Below, piece after piece: positions 51,326 through 60,212 of a stretch of 64,000 bases of DNA (positions within the stretch are counted from its first letter, which is position 1; the number at the start of each line of letters is the position of its first letter). Position numbers and translations under genes: made by a program. This stretch comes from Leishmania donovani (lineage: Eukaryota > Euglenozoa > Kinetoplastea > Trypanosomatida > Trypanosomatidae). The notes beneath the pieces are model-generated. The model was given only the letters and a program-made list of their open reading frames with translations, did not search any database and was not told the origin of the DNA. The stretch is taken from the NCBI RefSeq assembly GCF_000227135.1, contig NC_018260.1, positions 406,429-470,428 on the forward strand. Direction: 5' to 3'.

Positions 51326-52336
51326 CGTTTCAGCACGTGCCGCGAAGAGCGGCCGGCGCACACAAGGAGAGCGAAACGGGAGAGCCTCAGACGGAGGCGG
51401 GACGCAGCGGCATACGTGTGAGTGGTGTGCGCAGGTGGACCGATCCGACCCTTCTCTCTTCTCATGTGCACCGTCCGCTTCGCTGTTATACACCCTTAGA
51501 GGCAGATAAATGCTGTGCGTCTGCGAGGAGGCGGAGGCGGGCAGTGGACCTCGTGCGCCCCTCCCCCCTCTCCCGTCTCCTCCCTCCCCCTTGCGTGCGT
51601 TTTGTCTTTTGTTATCCCACTCATCCCACCCCCTCGCCCTCCGCGTGTCGTGCACACAGGACTCTGTGTCTGTGTGTGTGTGTGTGTGCGTGGCGATGAA
51701 TAGCCGCGGACGCGGCGTGACGCAACCGAAGTGTTCTGCATATGCATAGGTGCTGCGCCGCTTTGGTGCACGGCTCGACTTCACACATGGCCATGGATGG
51801 CACGCACATGAAAAGGGCTCATGTCGTGGTGAAAGCATATGTCCCTTTCCAGCACTTCTGCTTCTTCTCTTCTTTACCTTATCGACCCTCTTTCCGTGTC
51901 TGATGTACGCCGGCGTGTTGCTCTGTCTTCCTTGTGGACGGCGGGTCAATGTATGTGGGCAACATGCGGTGGCATACGTGAGTGCGTCCCCTGCCAGTGA
52001 CTGCTGCTGTTGAGGACCGCAGGTCCGCTGGCGTGAGGCACAACGCAGCCCCATCCCAGCTGGCATGCGAAAAGGAGCGCCAATCTGAAGAAGTGCACTG
52101 TGTAGATTGCTCTTAGGCACCCCATTTGACATTTCGCATAAGCTCGCGCAGCTGCGCGGTGCAGGTATAGATCTGCTTAGTTTTGTCTACGCACAGACAC
52201 ACATACACCGCTTACCATAGACGTTGATAGAAGCATCGAGTCTCTCCCGTCCCCCCTTCTCCCCACATCCAGGACACGTAGAAGGATTCACAAAAAGAGA
52301 GAGACATACACGTACGCGCCCACTCACCAATAGGCA
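51326..52336. other. intergenic/UTR region
   Basis: No supported gene. TG microsatellite at about 51669-51688 and pyrimidine-rich tracts near 51560-51600 and 51848-51895. Confidence 0.6.
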
Positions 52337-54946
52337 ATGCCCTCGCAGCAGCAGCACTCGGTGGCCTCCGAGCTGCTGGTGAACGATCGCATCCTTGTTG
52401 TTCCAGCGCCACCCCTGTCCATTGCCACCGTCGGCGATGTGGTGTGGATCACCTTTTCAGACGGGGAGGTCGAGGTGCGCAACACGCGTACCGGTGAGGT
52501 GGTGCGCCGCTTTGAGCCGGCCGTGTCCGCAGTGCCCGCATCGGGCCCCAGCGACTCGGCTGCCGTCGGTTTCTTGTCGAGCGTGACAAATCGGATGTCT
52601 GCCGTCGGCGTCGGCGGTGCAACCGGCACGTCCGCGCCACTGAAGCGGCACAGCTACAAGGATACCGCGACCGCGCTCACCGTCCACAGCGCCGCCGTTG
52701 TTCGCGCACTTCTCGCGGTGCCGACGGCGGACGGCGAAATGCACGTGTGGATGGGCCTGTCTAACGGCTGCATTGAGGTGCATGATGGGGACACGTTTCC
52801 TAGCCGCAGTGGCGAGACCGCCGTCGGCGCGTCGAATCGCCCTTCCACAGGCAGCCTGATCGCTCTGCTACGCAAGCATACCGCAGCCGTAACGAGCCTG
52901 GCGGAGTTCGGCGGCTACGTCTACTCGGGCAGCGAAGACCACCAGATTCTGCAGTGGCGGGCGTGCCAATACATGTACGCCCGTTTCTTCAGCAGCCACT
53001 GCCCGCATGATGGACCGGTGCGCTGCTTGTACGCCGAGGGCAACGCACTTGTCTCCGGATCTGACGACTGCACGGTGAAGGTGTGGGACATCGGCGAGGG
53101 TAGCATGCGACTGACAGGGTACTTCCACTCGCAAAGCGGTGGGGTGCTGGCGCTGTGCCGTGTTGGGGAGCTCATGTGGTCTGGAGACGCCTCTGGGCAG
53201 GTGGTGCGATGGCACCTTCGCACCTGCGAGGCAGTCGGCATCCACGCCCCGCACAGTGGCCGCGTGCTGTCGCTCTGCCGCGTCGGACATCGGGTCTACT
53301 CCGGCTCCTCGGACGGCACCATGGGCATTTTCGATGCTGCCAGTGGACAGCTGCTACAGCGCATCACGGATCAGGCACTCGGCTGGGTGAGCGCAGTCGA
53401 GTGCCCTGCCAAGCTGTCCCGCTTTGTGGTGTGGTCTTGCAGCGCTGACGGGGCGGTGCGGTGCTGGTACCAGGACGAGTACGCGAGCATGTCAGCAGAC
53501 GAAGCGCGCTTCGACGATGGTTCGTGGTACGACTCAGGCTCCACCCCATACCGCGAGTTCCGCGCCTCTGTGGGGCAGCGCACGCAGCGACTGAAGCAGC
53601 AACTCGAAGCCATCGAGCATCGTGACAACCAAGCCATGGCGCTGCTGCGCCACTGCAGCACGGTTTTCGGCGGCAGTGTCTTGGAGCGCGAGATGCAGCA
53701 GCGGCGGCTGCAGGACCAGCTCGCCCAGCTAGGAGAAAGGTGCCGCGTCGCGGAGGAACGTCTGGCAACAAAACGCAGCAACATAGCTCAGATGGATCGC
53801 GACATTGCCGCGGCGCTGGCACTGCTTCAAAACACGCGATGTGAACTGAATCTGCTCATTCCTGGCGAAGCGGAGCGGGTGCTGTCCAGCCTGCCGGCGG
53901 TGACCACAGAGGATCTCGTCGCCTACACGCCAACGCTGGCGTCGGCGATGCTCGGCACGAGCGCTACCGCACCTTCTATCACCACAACCACCACCGATGG
54001 TTGTGCAGCGGTTGCTCCACTACCCCTCTCGTCATTGAGTTGCCCCCTGCCACCCCCCACAGTGACAGTACCGGGATCTGCAGTGGCAGCATCCGCATTA
54101 CCGCTGCCGCTGGCAGCCACCACATCAACCTTAGGTGTGGGCGGACCGCTTTCAGGCGTACCACTACCACTCCCGCCACCCGTGGCAGTGGTACCGCGGC
54201 TGGGAAGCGACGGAATCGCCGTGCCAGCCCCGGGAAGCGCCATTTCGCTACAGCAGCAGCCCTCAGTGCCCACAGCCGGTGCGCCTGTGCCAGCGTTGAC
54301 CGCAGGTATAGTTCCAGCCGTCGGCACTGCAGCTACAGTTGCGGGTGTGGGTACGGGTATGGGTGCTGCGGGTGCGAGTGTGGATGCAGGGGTGGGTGCT
54401 GCGGGTGCGGGTGTAGGTGCCGGTGCCGGTGTCGGTGCTGCAGGTGCGGGTGTGGGTACGGGTATGGGTGCTGCGGGTGCGGGTGTAGGTGCCGGTGTCG
54501 GTGCTGCGGGTGCGGGTGTGGGTGCCGCAGGTGTGGGTGTGGGTGCGGGTGCGGGTGTGGGTGCCGGCTCTACTGGGGCGTGCAGTGCGCCTGCAGGAGT
54601 TGGTGCGGATGCCGCCGCAGCCGAAAAGAGCGCTGGCGCCTCCCCATATCCAGACGACGGCTTTAGATGGACGAACCCGCACGTCGGCAATTACATTCAG
54701 CGACGCTACTACGGTGCCTCGCCGAGTCTGCGCACGACAGATTTAATGAAGCGGGAGCGGCGCCGCGGACGTCTGCCGCGGGTGAAGGTTGAGGCGCTAC
54801 AGCGAGACCGTTCTCGCTCCCGGTCACCGCCAACCGCCCTCGAGGCGAAATCTCGCTCCGCCAGTGCCAAGGAGAAGCGAGCGACAATCACCACGAAAAC
54901 GGCAACAACTGTGGTAAAGACGAGTTCAACGAAGGCGGCTACGTGA
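52337..54946 (+). CDS. WD40 / coiled-coil protein with Gly-Ala-Val repeat, paralogue 2 (869 aa)
   Basis: Tandem paralogue of the upstream gene. The WD40 propeller covers ~20-390 (for example DDCTVKVWD, SDGTMGIFD), with two inserted low-complexity loops. A coiled coil follows at ~407-515 (LKQQLEAIEHRDNQAMALL). A long Pro/Ala/Val/Ser linker contains a Gly-Ala-Val-rich repeat at 669-745. Near the end lies a conserved-looking motif, N785-Y-I-Q-R-R-Y-Y-G-A-S-P, shared with the next gene. The final ~70 residues are basic and Arg/Ser-rich (RDRSRSRSPP), resembling an RS-like tail. A structural or scaffold role is likely; the RS-like tail raises the possibility of RNA- or splicing-related binding, but this is inference. 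Confidence 0.92.
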   Translation: MPSQQQHSVASELLVNDRILVVPAPPLSIATVGDVVWITFSDGEVEVRNTRTGEVVRRFEPAVSAVPASGPSDSAAVGFLSSVTNRMSAVGVGGATGTSAPLKRHSYKDTATALTVHSAAVVRALLAVPTADGEMHVWMGLSNGCIEVHDGDTFPSRSGETAVGASNRPSTGSLIALLRKHTAAVTSLAEFGGYVYSGSEDHQILQWRACQYMYARFFSSHCPHDGPVRCLYAEGNALVSGSDDCTVKVWDIGEGSMRLTGYFHSQSGGVLALCRVGELMWSGDASGQVVRWHLRTCEAVGIHAPHSGRVLSLCRVGHRVYSGSSDGTMGIFDAASGQLLQRITDQALGWVSAVECPAKLSRFVVWSCSADGAVRCWYQDEYASMSADEARFDDGSWYDSGSTPYREFRASVGQRTQRLKQQLEAIEHRDNQAMALLRHCSTVFGGSVLEREMQQRRLQDQLAQLGERCRVAEERLATKRSNIAQMDRDIAAALALLQNTRCELNLLIPGEAERVLSSLPAVTTEDLVAYTPTLASAMLGTSATAPSITTTTTDGCAAVAPLPLSSLSCPLPPPTVTVPGSAVAASALPLPLAATTSTLGVGGPLSGVPLPLPPPVAVVPRLGSDGIAVPAPGSAISLQQQPSVPTAGAPVPALTAGIVPAVGTAATVAGVGTGMGAAGASVDAGVGAAGAGVGAGAGVGAAGAGVGTGMGAAGAGVGAGVGAAGAGVGAAGVGVGAGAGVGAGSTGACSAPAGVGADAAAAEKSAGASPYPDDGFRWTNPHVGNYIQRRYYGASPSLRTTDLMKRERRRGRLPRVKVEALQRDRSRSRSPPTALEAKSRSASAKEKRATITTKTATTVVKTSSTKAAT
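54341..54570 (+). repeat. coding minisatellite of Gly-Ala-Val codons
   Basis: An imperfect GGTGCGGGTGTGGGT-type repeat encodes alternating Gly with Ala, Val, Thr and Met (GVGTGMGAAGAGVGAG-like). Two ~60-base higher-order copies are visible. Expect length variation between strains. Confidence 0.9.
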
Positions 54947-55829
54947 CTTCGTCTGCTCTTGGCGAATAGAGGGACGCTAGATGCAAGTAAGGTACGGTCC
55001 TGCCGGCACACAGGGCCGGCGCCCCCCCCCCTCTCCCCTTCTTACCGCCACCACTACTCTCTCTGTCCCACCTGCCGCATGCAGAGATGGTGTGCGGACT
55101 TGTAGACCGCGTAGGAAGGACAGCTGGCGTATACAAGGTGCTGCGTCCGACGGCAATGCCGTGGTGTTGCACCTATTTTTTCCTTTACTTTTCGACGTCT
55201 ATTAGGTGCGCCGCCCCGGCGCGTGCTCCACACAAAACTCAGTAAAGGAACAAGAAATAGTGAATCGCTGTCTCCGGACGGGCAAGGCAGTGGCTGTGGT
55301 TGCCTTCTCTCTCACATTCCTGTGGGGAAGGGGCTGCATGAGTTCGCTGAGGGGCAGCCATGAGACCCCGGGCGTTATCTCATTGAAGGGCATCTTGCCG
55401 CGCGCACGCAAAGGAGTGCGCGTGTGTGTCTTCCGAAGGAGGCAATCGAAATGCCGACGGAGAAGCACACAAGCGCAATGCCGCAGAACGCAGTGTGATC
55501 CACGGCAACATCAGCGCTCGCTCTCCACTTCGCTGTCTCTGCGAATGGCTTGCACACTCACTCGCCGAAGCCCCCTCCCCCTCCCCCTCCCTCTCCACGC
55601 GCTTTGCCTGTGGGCGCTGCTCGCTTATCCGCTCACGTGCACACGCGTAGCGGCAGTGTACGAGGGGACGGAGAGAAAGGAAAGCGCGCTCGAGATACTG
55701 CGGGTTTTGTTTTGTTTTTCTTTGTGCTCTTTCTCCGCCTTGTGCTGGTGTGCGTGCTCCTGCCTCCTGCCTCCTGCCTCTTTAGCTGAGCAGGCGGCGC
55801 CTCTTCTATGTCGCCTGACGGAATCGCTC
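54947..55829. other. intergenic/UTR region
   Basis: No supported gene. The frame that continues upstream of 55830 reads through UTR-like sequence. A T/C-rich tract (55703-55783) precedes the next start. Confidence 0.6.
55703..55785 (+). promoter_or_regulatory. candidate spliced-leader acceptor for the proline-rich gene
   Basis: A long T/C-rich tract (TTTTGTTTTGTTTTTCTTTG onward, then CCTGCCTCCTGCCTCTTT) ends with AG at 55784-55785, 45 bases before the ATG at 55830. It argues that the upstream part of the open frame is not translated. Confidence 0.5.
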
Positions 55830-57047
55830 ATGAGCACCTTCGCGCCGCCGCCGCCGCCGCCGGCTGGCGTCGTGGTACCCCCGCCGCCCCCAGCGATAAT
55901 CCCGGTGCCGCCCGCCGCCGTGCCAGCGAGTCCCAATGCCGCATCAGGTGCTGAGGCGAACGTGGTAAAACCAGGTGGTGTGGCCCTTGACATGTCGAAT
56001 CACTTCGGACCGCAAAAGAATGTGCCCAAGAAGTCGTTACCGCCGTGGGAGCGGAAGAAACTCGCGACGCCCATCTCCGGCTCCTCACCCAGAGCGGACA
56101 ACTCAACACCGCCGCCAGGGCCCGTCGATGCCACGTCTAAACCATTGTCACCCGCAGCTGTTCCGCTGCCGCACACTGCGGTCAATGCGCCTGCGGTGGT
56201 GACGCGCAAGTCGCTCTCCACCGCGTCGTTGACCACTTCGCTCCAGCCCTATGCGCCACAGTCATACACATCGGCCATGAGCAGCGCTGCCACCGCCGAT
56301 ACCGGTGTCCCTCCACCGCCGGTGGTCTCGGTGCCACCACCGCCACCGCCGGTACACCCCGTAGTGCAGGCTGTCCCGTCGAGCGCGGCGACTACTGCGG
56401 CTCCGCTGCCTCTCGTCTCCTCATCAGCGCCGCCGCCGCGGCCTACCCCAGACGCGCAGGCGCCTCTGCCAGCGCCGGCCTCCGCTACAACCGGTGCGTC
56501 AACACTGCCGCTTCCCTCACCAAGCGTAAGCCAGTCCGCCACTGTGGCCGCGGCGGCGATACCTCAAGGCACAGCGCAGCCAACTCTGTCAGCATCATCC
56601 CCCGCTGCGGTCGCAGCCACTGACCACATCGTGCAGGAAGCGATGCGGGAGTTGAGGCCTTACCTGCTATCGCCCATGCTTACCGTGCTTGCGCCGCACC
56701 TCGTCTTTCAGGGTAACGAACAACGGTGGGTGGTGCCGCCTCTGGGGCCCGTTCCTTTGAGCAAGCGAAAGAAGGCGCCCAGCGCGGCCGTCGCTTCTGC
56801 GGGTAGCTGGCACAACCGCTATGACCTGCAGCCCTCCCCGTCCTTTGACGCCGCGCAGCACGACGGCAGCGAGCCACTCGTCACCTCCGCCGCCACCTCG
56901 AGTACGCGGCGGCAGTGGACGTCGAACGCTGTTATCAACTCCGCCAAGGCCAAGAGCAACTGGCGAGAAACTTACTGGAAGCACGTTGACGTTCATCGCT
57001 ACGTCGCGCGGCGCTACTTTGGTGCCCCGCCACCGCTGGAGCAGTGA
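55830..57047 (+). CDS. proline-rich protein sharing a C-terminal motif with WD40 paralogue 2 (405 aa)
   Basis: Begins MSTFAPPPPPPAG with polyproline runs. It then has a conserved-looking block (MSNHFGPQKNVPKKSLPPWE, ~50-70), a long Ala/Pro/Ser/Val linker with more PPPP runs (~90-265), and a folded-looking part (~270-320, IVQEAMRELRPYLLSPMLTV). A C-terminal basic/aromatic segment ends R390-Y-V-A-R-R-Y-F-G-A-P-P-P-L-E-Q. The pattern Y-x-x-R-R-Y-[YF]-G-A-x-P also occurs at 786-796 of the preceding WD40 protein. This links the two adjacent genes, perhaps through a common partner. No WD40 domain here. Family not recognised. Confidence 0.88.
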   Translation: MSTFAPPPPPPAGVVVPPPPPAIIPVPPAAVPASPNAASGAEANVVKPGGVALDMSNHFGPQKNVPKKSLPPWERKKLATPISGSSPRADNSTPPPGPVDATSKPLSPAAVPLPHTAVNAPAVVTRKSLSTASLTTSLQPYAPQSYTSAMSSAATADTGVPPPPVVSVPPPPPPVHPVVQAVPSSAATTAAPLPLVSSSAPPPRPTPDAQAPLPAPASATTGASTLPLPSPSVSQSATVAAAAIPQGTAQPTLSASSPAAVAATDHIVQEAMRELRPYLLSPMLTVLAPHLVFQGNEQRWVVPPLGPVPLSKRKKAPSAAVASAGSWHNRYDLQPSPSFDAAQHDGSEPLVTSAATSSTRRQWTSNAVINSAKAKSNWRETYWKHVDVHRYVARRYFGAPPPLEQ

Positions 57048-58071
57048 GAAGGCGGGCACACGTCCAACAATGTATCTCGAAGCCGCTTGCGTGGGAAGAG
57101 AGGAGAAGAGGCACGATAGATGTGCCGCCGCTGCTCTCCATCTTGCATTCAAAGTGGTTTGTCTTTCTTATTCCTTGCCCTTGCTTGGATGGGCGCTTTA
57201 CGAGTTAGATGGAAGACGTGTGCAACGAGAGATGCACGCATACGTCACTCAGCAAGGCAAAGCAAAAGAAAGAGTGTACAGTCGGCACTACAACGGTTGC
57301 CGTGAGGCCACGGAGAGATAGGAGGGGGGGGGGAGGACAGCAGCAGCGCGTCCTCGGAGCGGAAGCAATCGAATGCAAGCGCGTGCCATTCTCCCACCCT
57401 GTCCATCGCTCTCCGTAGTGTGCCTTGAAACTGTGGTCACCACATCTGGCCTTTGCTTGTTAAAACATGAGATCCATTCGGTGCAGCAGCAACCCACTTG
57501 TTCGGATCGACAGTGTGCTGGCAAGTGTCATCCTGCTCTCCCATTTTCTTTTTTTGGGGGGGCGGGAGGGGGAGGCAACATTAAAAATGCACCACCTCGC
57601 GCGTATCACGTATCCTACCCCCTCTCCAGCCTCAAGATTGGCAGTCATTGAAGTCAAAAATAAAAGAGAAGGAGCAGTGGCAAAGAGGAGGGTGCCGTCG
57701 CCGTCTGCTGCTGCTCCCCTCCCCACTCATGCAACTACGCTGCACATAGAGATCGCTCTTCTCTGGCGCCTTCTCCACTTTGACTTCACCACCACCACCA
57801 CACACACACACGCACGCGCCTTTGCGGTCACGGACGGATTACAAATCGTGTGAAGAACATAGCGGCGCCTCAACTGGCAAACGGTTGCAGACGTGTTCGC
57901 GCGCATAACGTTTCCGGTCTTCTATTTTCTTCGCTCCCCACCCACCCCAATCAACGCGACTGGATAGAACAGCACACAAAGAGCAATATCAGCGAACGTA
58001 GAAGAAGAGCGGCGGCGTGATTGGTCTCTCTCTCCTTCATCGTGCGTTCGATCAGCGGTGCTGCAGCAGAC
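57048..58071. other. intergenic/UTR region
   Basis: No supported gene. Homopolymer G tracts at about 57325-57333 and 57556-57562, a CA run near 57800-57813, and a short pyrimidine tract (58024-58040) before the next start. Confidence 0.6.
58021..58055 (+). promoter_or_regulatory. candidate spliced-leader acceptor for the DDAH-like gene
   Basis: TTGGTCTCTCTCTCCTTCAT is followed by the first AG at 58054-58055, 17 bases before the ATG at 58072. Confidence 0.4.
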
Positions 58072-59055
58072 ATGAGAGCGACACGTTCCGTGCGGGCCGT
58101 GCACGCGTTCGTACGGATGCCGCATCACCGCAGTGTGCCGCCAACGGGCCCGAGCGGCATCCTCGTGAACCGTGATGTGCTGTTCCGCCAGTTTCGTGAC
58201 TTCTACAGAACTCTTCAGCACTCCACATTGGTGGATAAGGTGCACCTCATGGCCGAGCGCCCAGGCGTGGAATCGCTGCGGGTGGCTGATCAGATGGCCT
58301 CCCTCGGACCCGTTCTCTTGGGAATGCCGCTCACTGGTATGGAGCACCGCTCATCGGAGTTCCTCGAAACGATGCGCTACGTTCGCGGGGCCGGCGGGCC
58401 TACCACCGTTTCGGCGTACCTGCAAGATAACGACGCATGTCGATGTCACAGTGGCGATATCGTGTGCCTGCCGCAAGGGATAGCGGTGGGCCACGGGCCG
58501 CGCACAAACGCGGCAGCGCATCAGGTACTGCGTGAATTGTTTGGCAGCGGGGAGGCGGCTGACGGCGGCGACGGCCCGGCTGTGGCGAGCCCCGGCCGCA
58601 CCAGCAAGTTTGAGGTGGTGACGCTGGAGCAGGAAGGCGATGCCCCACCACTTGGGGATTACTTCGGGTTTGCCGGCAACAACATACTGCTGGTGTGGAA
58701 GGATGAGCACGGGCTGTTGGCGGTGGATCAGCTGCAACAGCAACTTACGCAGTCGGAGCTGCAGTTGCAAGTATTGTATCTCGAGCCTGGGTGCCACTTT
58801 TTCACCTTCTATGGCGTTGACTACACCCCCGACGTGCTCGTGCAGAAGGGTTTCGAGCGCTCCATGGACACCATAGCCGCGGCAGGTTTGAACCCCATCG
58901 CTGTGCAGTGGTCGGAGATGGATAAACTCGGAATCTCGATGCGGTCGGCTGTGCTGCCGCTGAAGTTTCTCCAGAGCCCGTCGTCAACAGGTGGGCTCCT
59001 GCAGCGCAGTCGCAACCGTGGCAACCGCTGGGCAGCCAGTCAAATTACGTCGTAG
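58072..59055 (+). CDS. amidinotransferase-fold (DDAH-like) protein, probably catalytically inactive (327 aa)
   Basis: The N-terminus (MRATRSVRAVHAFVRMPHHR) is basic, acid-free and Arg-rich, suggesting mitochondrial import. Residues 127-152 (SGDIVCLPQGIAVGHG, then R144-T145-N146) match the GD...VG..xRTN core of dimethylarginine dimethylaminohydrolase and arginine-deiminase-type enzymes, which hydrolyse or transfer guanidino groups. The spacing to the later blocks also fits. But at the position expected for the catalytic His (~L194-G-D-Y-F) there is no His, and at the C-terminal position of the nucleophilic Cys the protein reads G287-ISMRSAVLPL with no Cys. It is therefore likely a pseudoenzyme, perhaps a structural or regulatory subunit. 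The alignment was made by eye against remembered DDAH motifs. Confidence 0.75.
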   Translation: MRATRSVRAVHAFVRMPHHRSVPPTGPSGILVNRDVLFRQFRDFYRTLQHSTLVDKVHLMAERPGVESLRVADQMASLGPVLLGMPLTGMEHRSSEFLETMRYVRGAGGPTTVSAYLQDNDACRCHSGDIVCLPQGIAVGHGPRTNAAAHQVLRELFGSGEAADGGDGPAVASPGRTSKFEVVTLEQEGDAPPLGDYFGFAGNNILLVWKDEHGLLAVDQLQQQLTQSELQLQVLYLEPGCHFFTFYGVDYTPDVLVQKGFERSMDTIAAAGLNPIAVQWSEMDKLGISMRSAVLPLKFLQSPSSTGGLLQRSRNRGNRWAASQITS

Positions 59056-60212
59056 ACAAAGAAAGACACGATAGAAGCGGCGAGTGCGAGGAGCCACTCC
59101 AGGGTGTGTTCACTGGGCGTGCCTGTGCAGCTGCGGTGTGCGTGGTGTTGATGAATGCGTGGGTTCGTTTTCCTCTTGGCCTGCCCCCCTCCTCGGCGCT
59201 GCTGGTGATGTCCACTCGTCCTGGCGTGTGCGTCGCTTAGGATTGTTGTTGTTCTCTCACAAGCCAACTCAAGCAGATCCAACCGTTAATAATGCCACTC
59301 CGACACGCACGCGCAGACCACAATGACCTTTTTCACGCACCGGTCTTTCACGGGTTGTGCGATGTGCCTTGGCCCCTCCACCACCACCACCATCACCACC
59401 CAGGTGACGTCTCTCTTATGCTTTGTTGAGGAACGCGGCCTGGTGTCTGCGCGAGGAGCTGGAGGACACGAGCAAGAGAGAGAGGGGGTAACCCTCTGCC
59501 TTCTGCTCCTCGGCTAAACCTCCATGCTATCGGCAAGTGCATCTTCACGACTGCAGTGGCGCAGTCTTGCCACACACATACACACACACACACACACCTT
59601 TTCACGTGCGTGCGTGACTCTCCCTTTCTCCCTCCTCCTCTCGCGGTCTCTTCTTACAGCGAGCCGCTCACGGTCACACACACGCACCGAATCTGTAATC
59701 ACCCGTCCTCTCACCTTCGTGAGCACACAAAAGAAAACAGCAGGGGCGTCGGAGCGGCTCTCTTCTCCTGTGCACACATCCCTGCGTCTTGCACTTGCCC
59801 TTTACCCTTTCGCTCCCGCTCGCACCGTCTTTTGGCCCCGCTTTCGTGACCCCTCTCGCTTTTGAAGGGCACACGCCTCTTACACCGTTGGCCCCTCCTC
59901 CCTCCTGCCTCTCCCGCTTGCCGTGTACGCGCACGTGTGTGTCTGTGTGCGCGCGCCAGTACGGTGACGCACTCAATTCGCTTTCATTTATTTTTGTGCG
60001 TTCACCTCGGCTTGTATTCGTTTCACGCCCTCAGCGCAACTCTTTATTTTTTTTTTCATTTTCGCTCTTACATGCCATTCCTATCGTCTTTCCTTCCTCC
60101 CTCGGCCTATTCGCCTCACCTACACACACACACACACACACGCCTGCGCTCTCGCAGGCACAGTGCACTGGTTAGAGGTGTGTCCTCCGTTGCGGTGGCC
60201 TAAGGCAGCTCC
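59056..60212. other. intergenic/UTR region
   Basis: No supported gene. CA microsatellites at about 59571-59598 and 60121-60141, T-rich tract at 60044-60062, and an AG at 60156-60157 after pyrimidine-rich DNA, 56 bases before the next start. Confidence 0.6.

Noticed and set aside
54341..54570. Telomere-like G-rich repeat
   Set aside because: The unit is GGGTGY-type and in frame with a gene; it does not match the TTAGGG telomere repeat.
53923..54690. 255-aa antisense open frame, Pro/Ala/Thr-rich
   Set aside because: Mirror image of the Gly-Ala-Val coding repeat in the WD40 gene; all credible genes are on the + strand.
55206..55829. N-terminal extension of the proline-rich gene frame
   Set aside because: Contains the splice-like polypyrimidine tract and AG; protein content is UTR-like.
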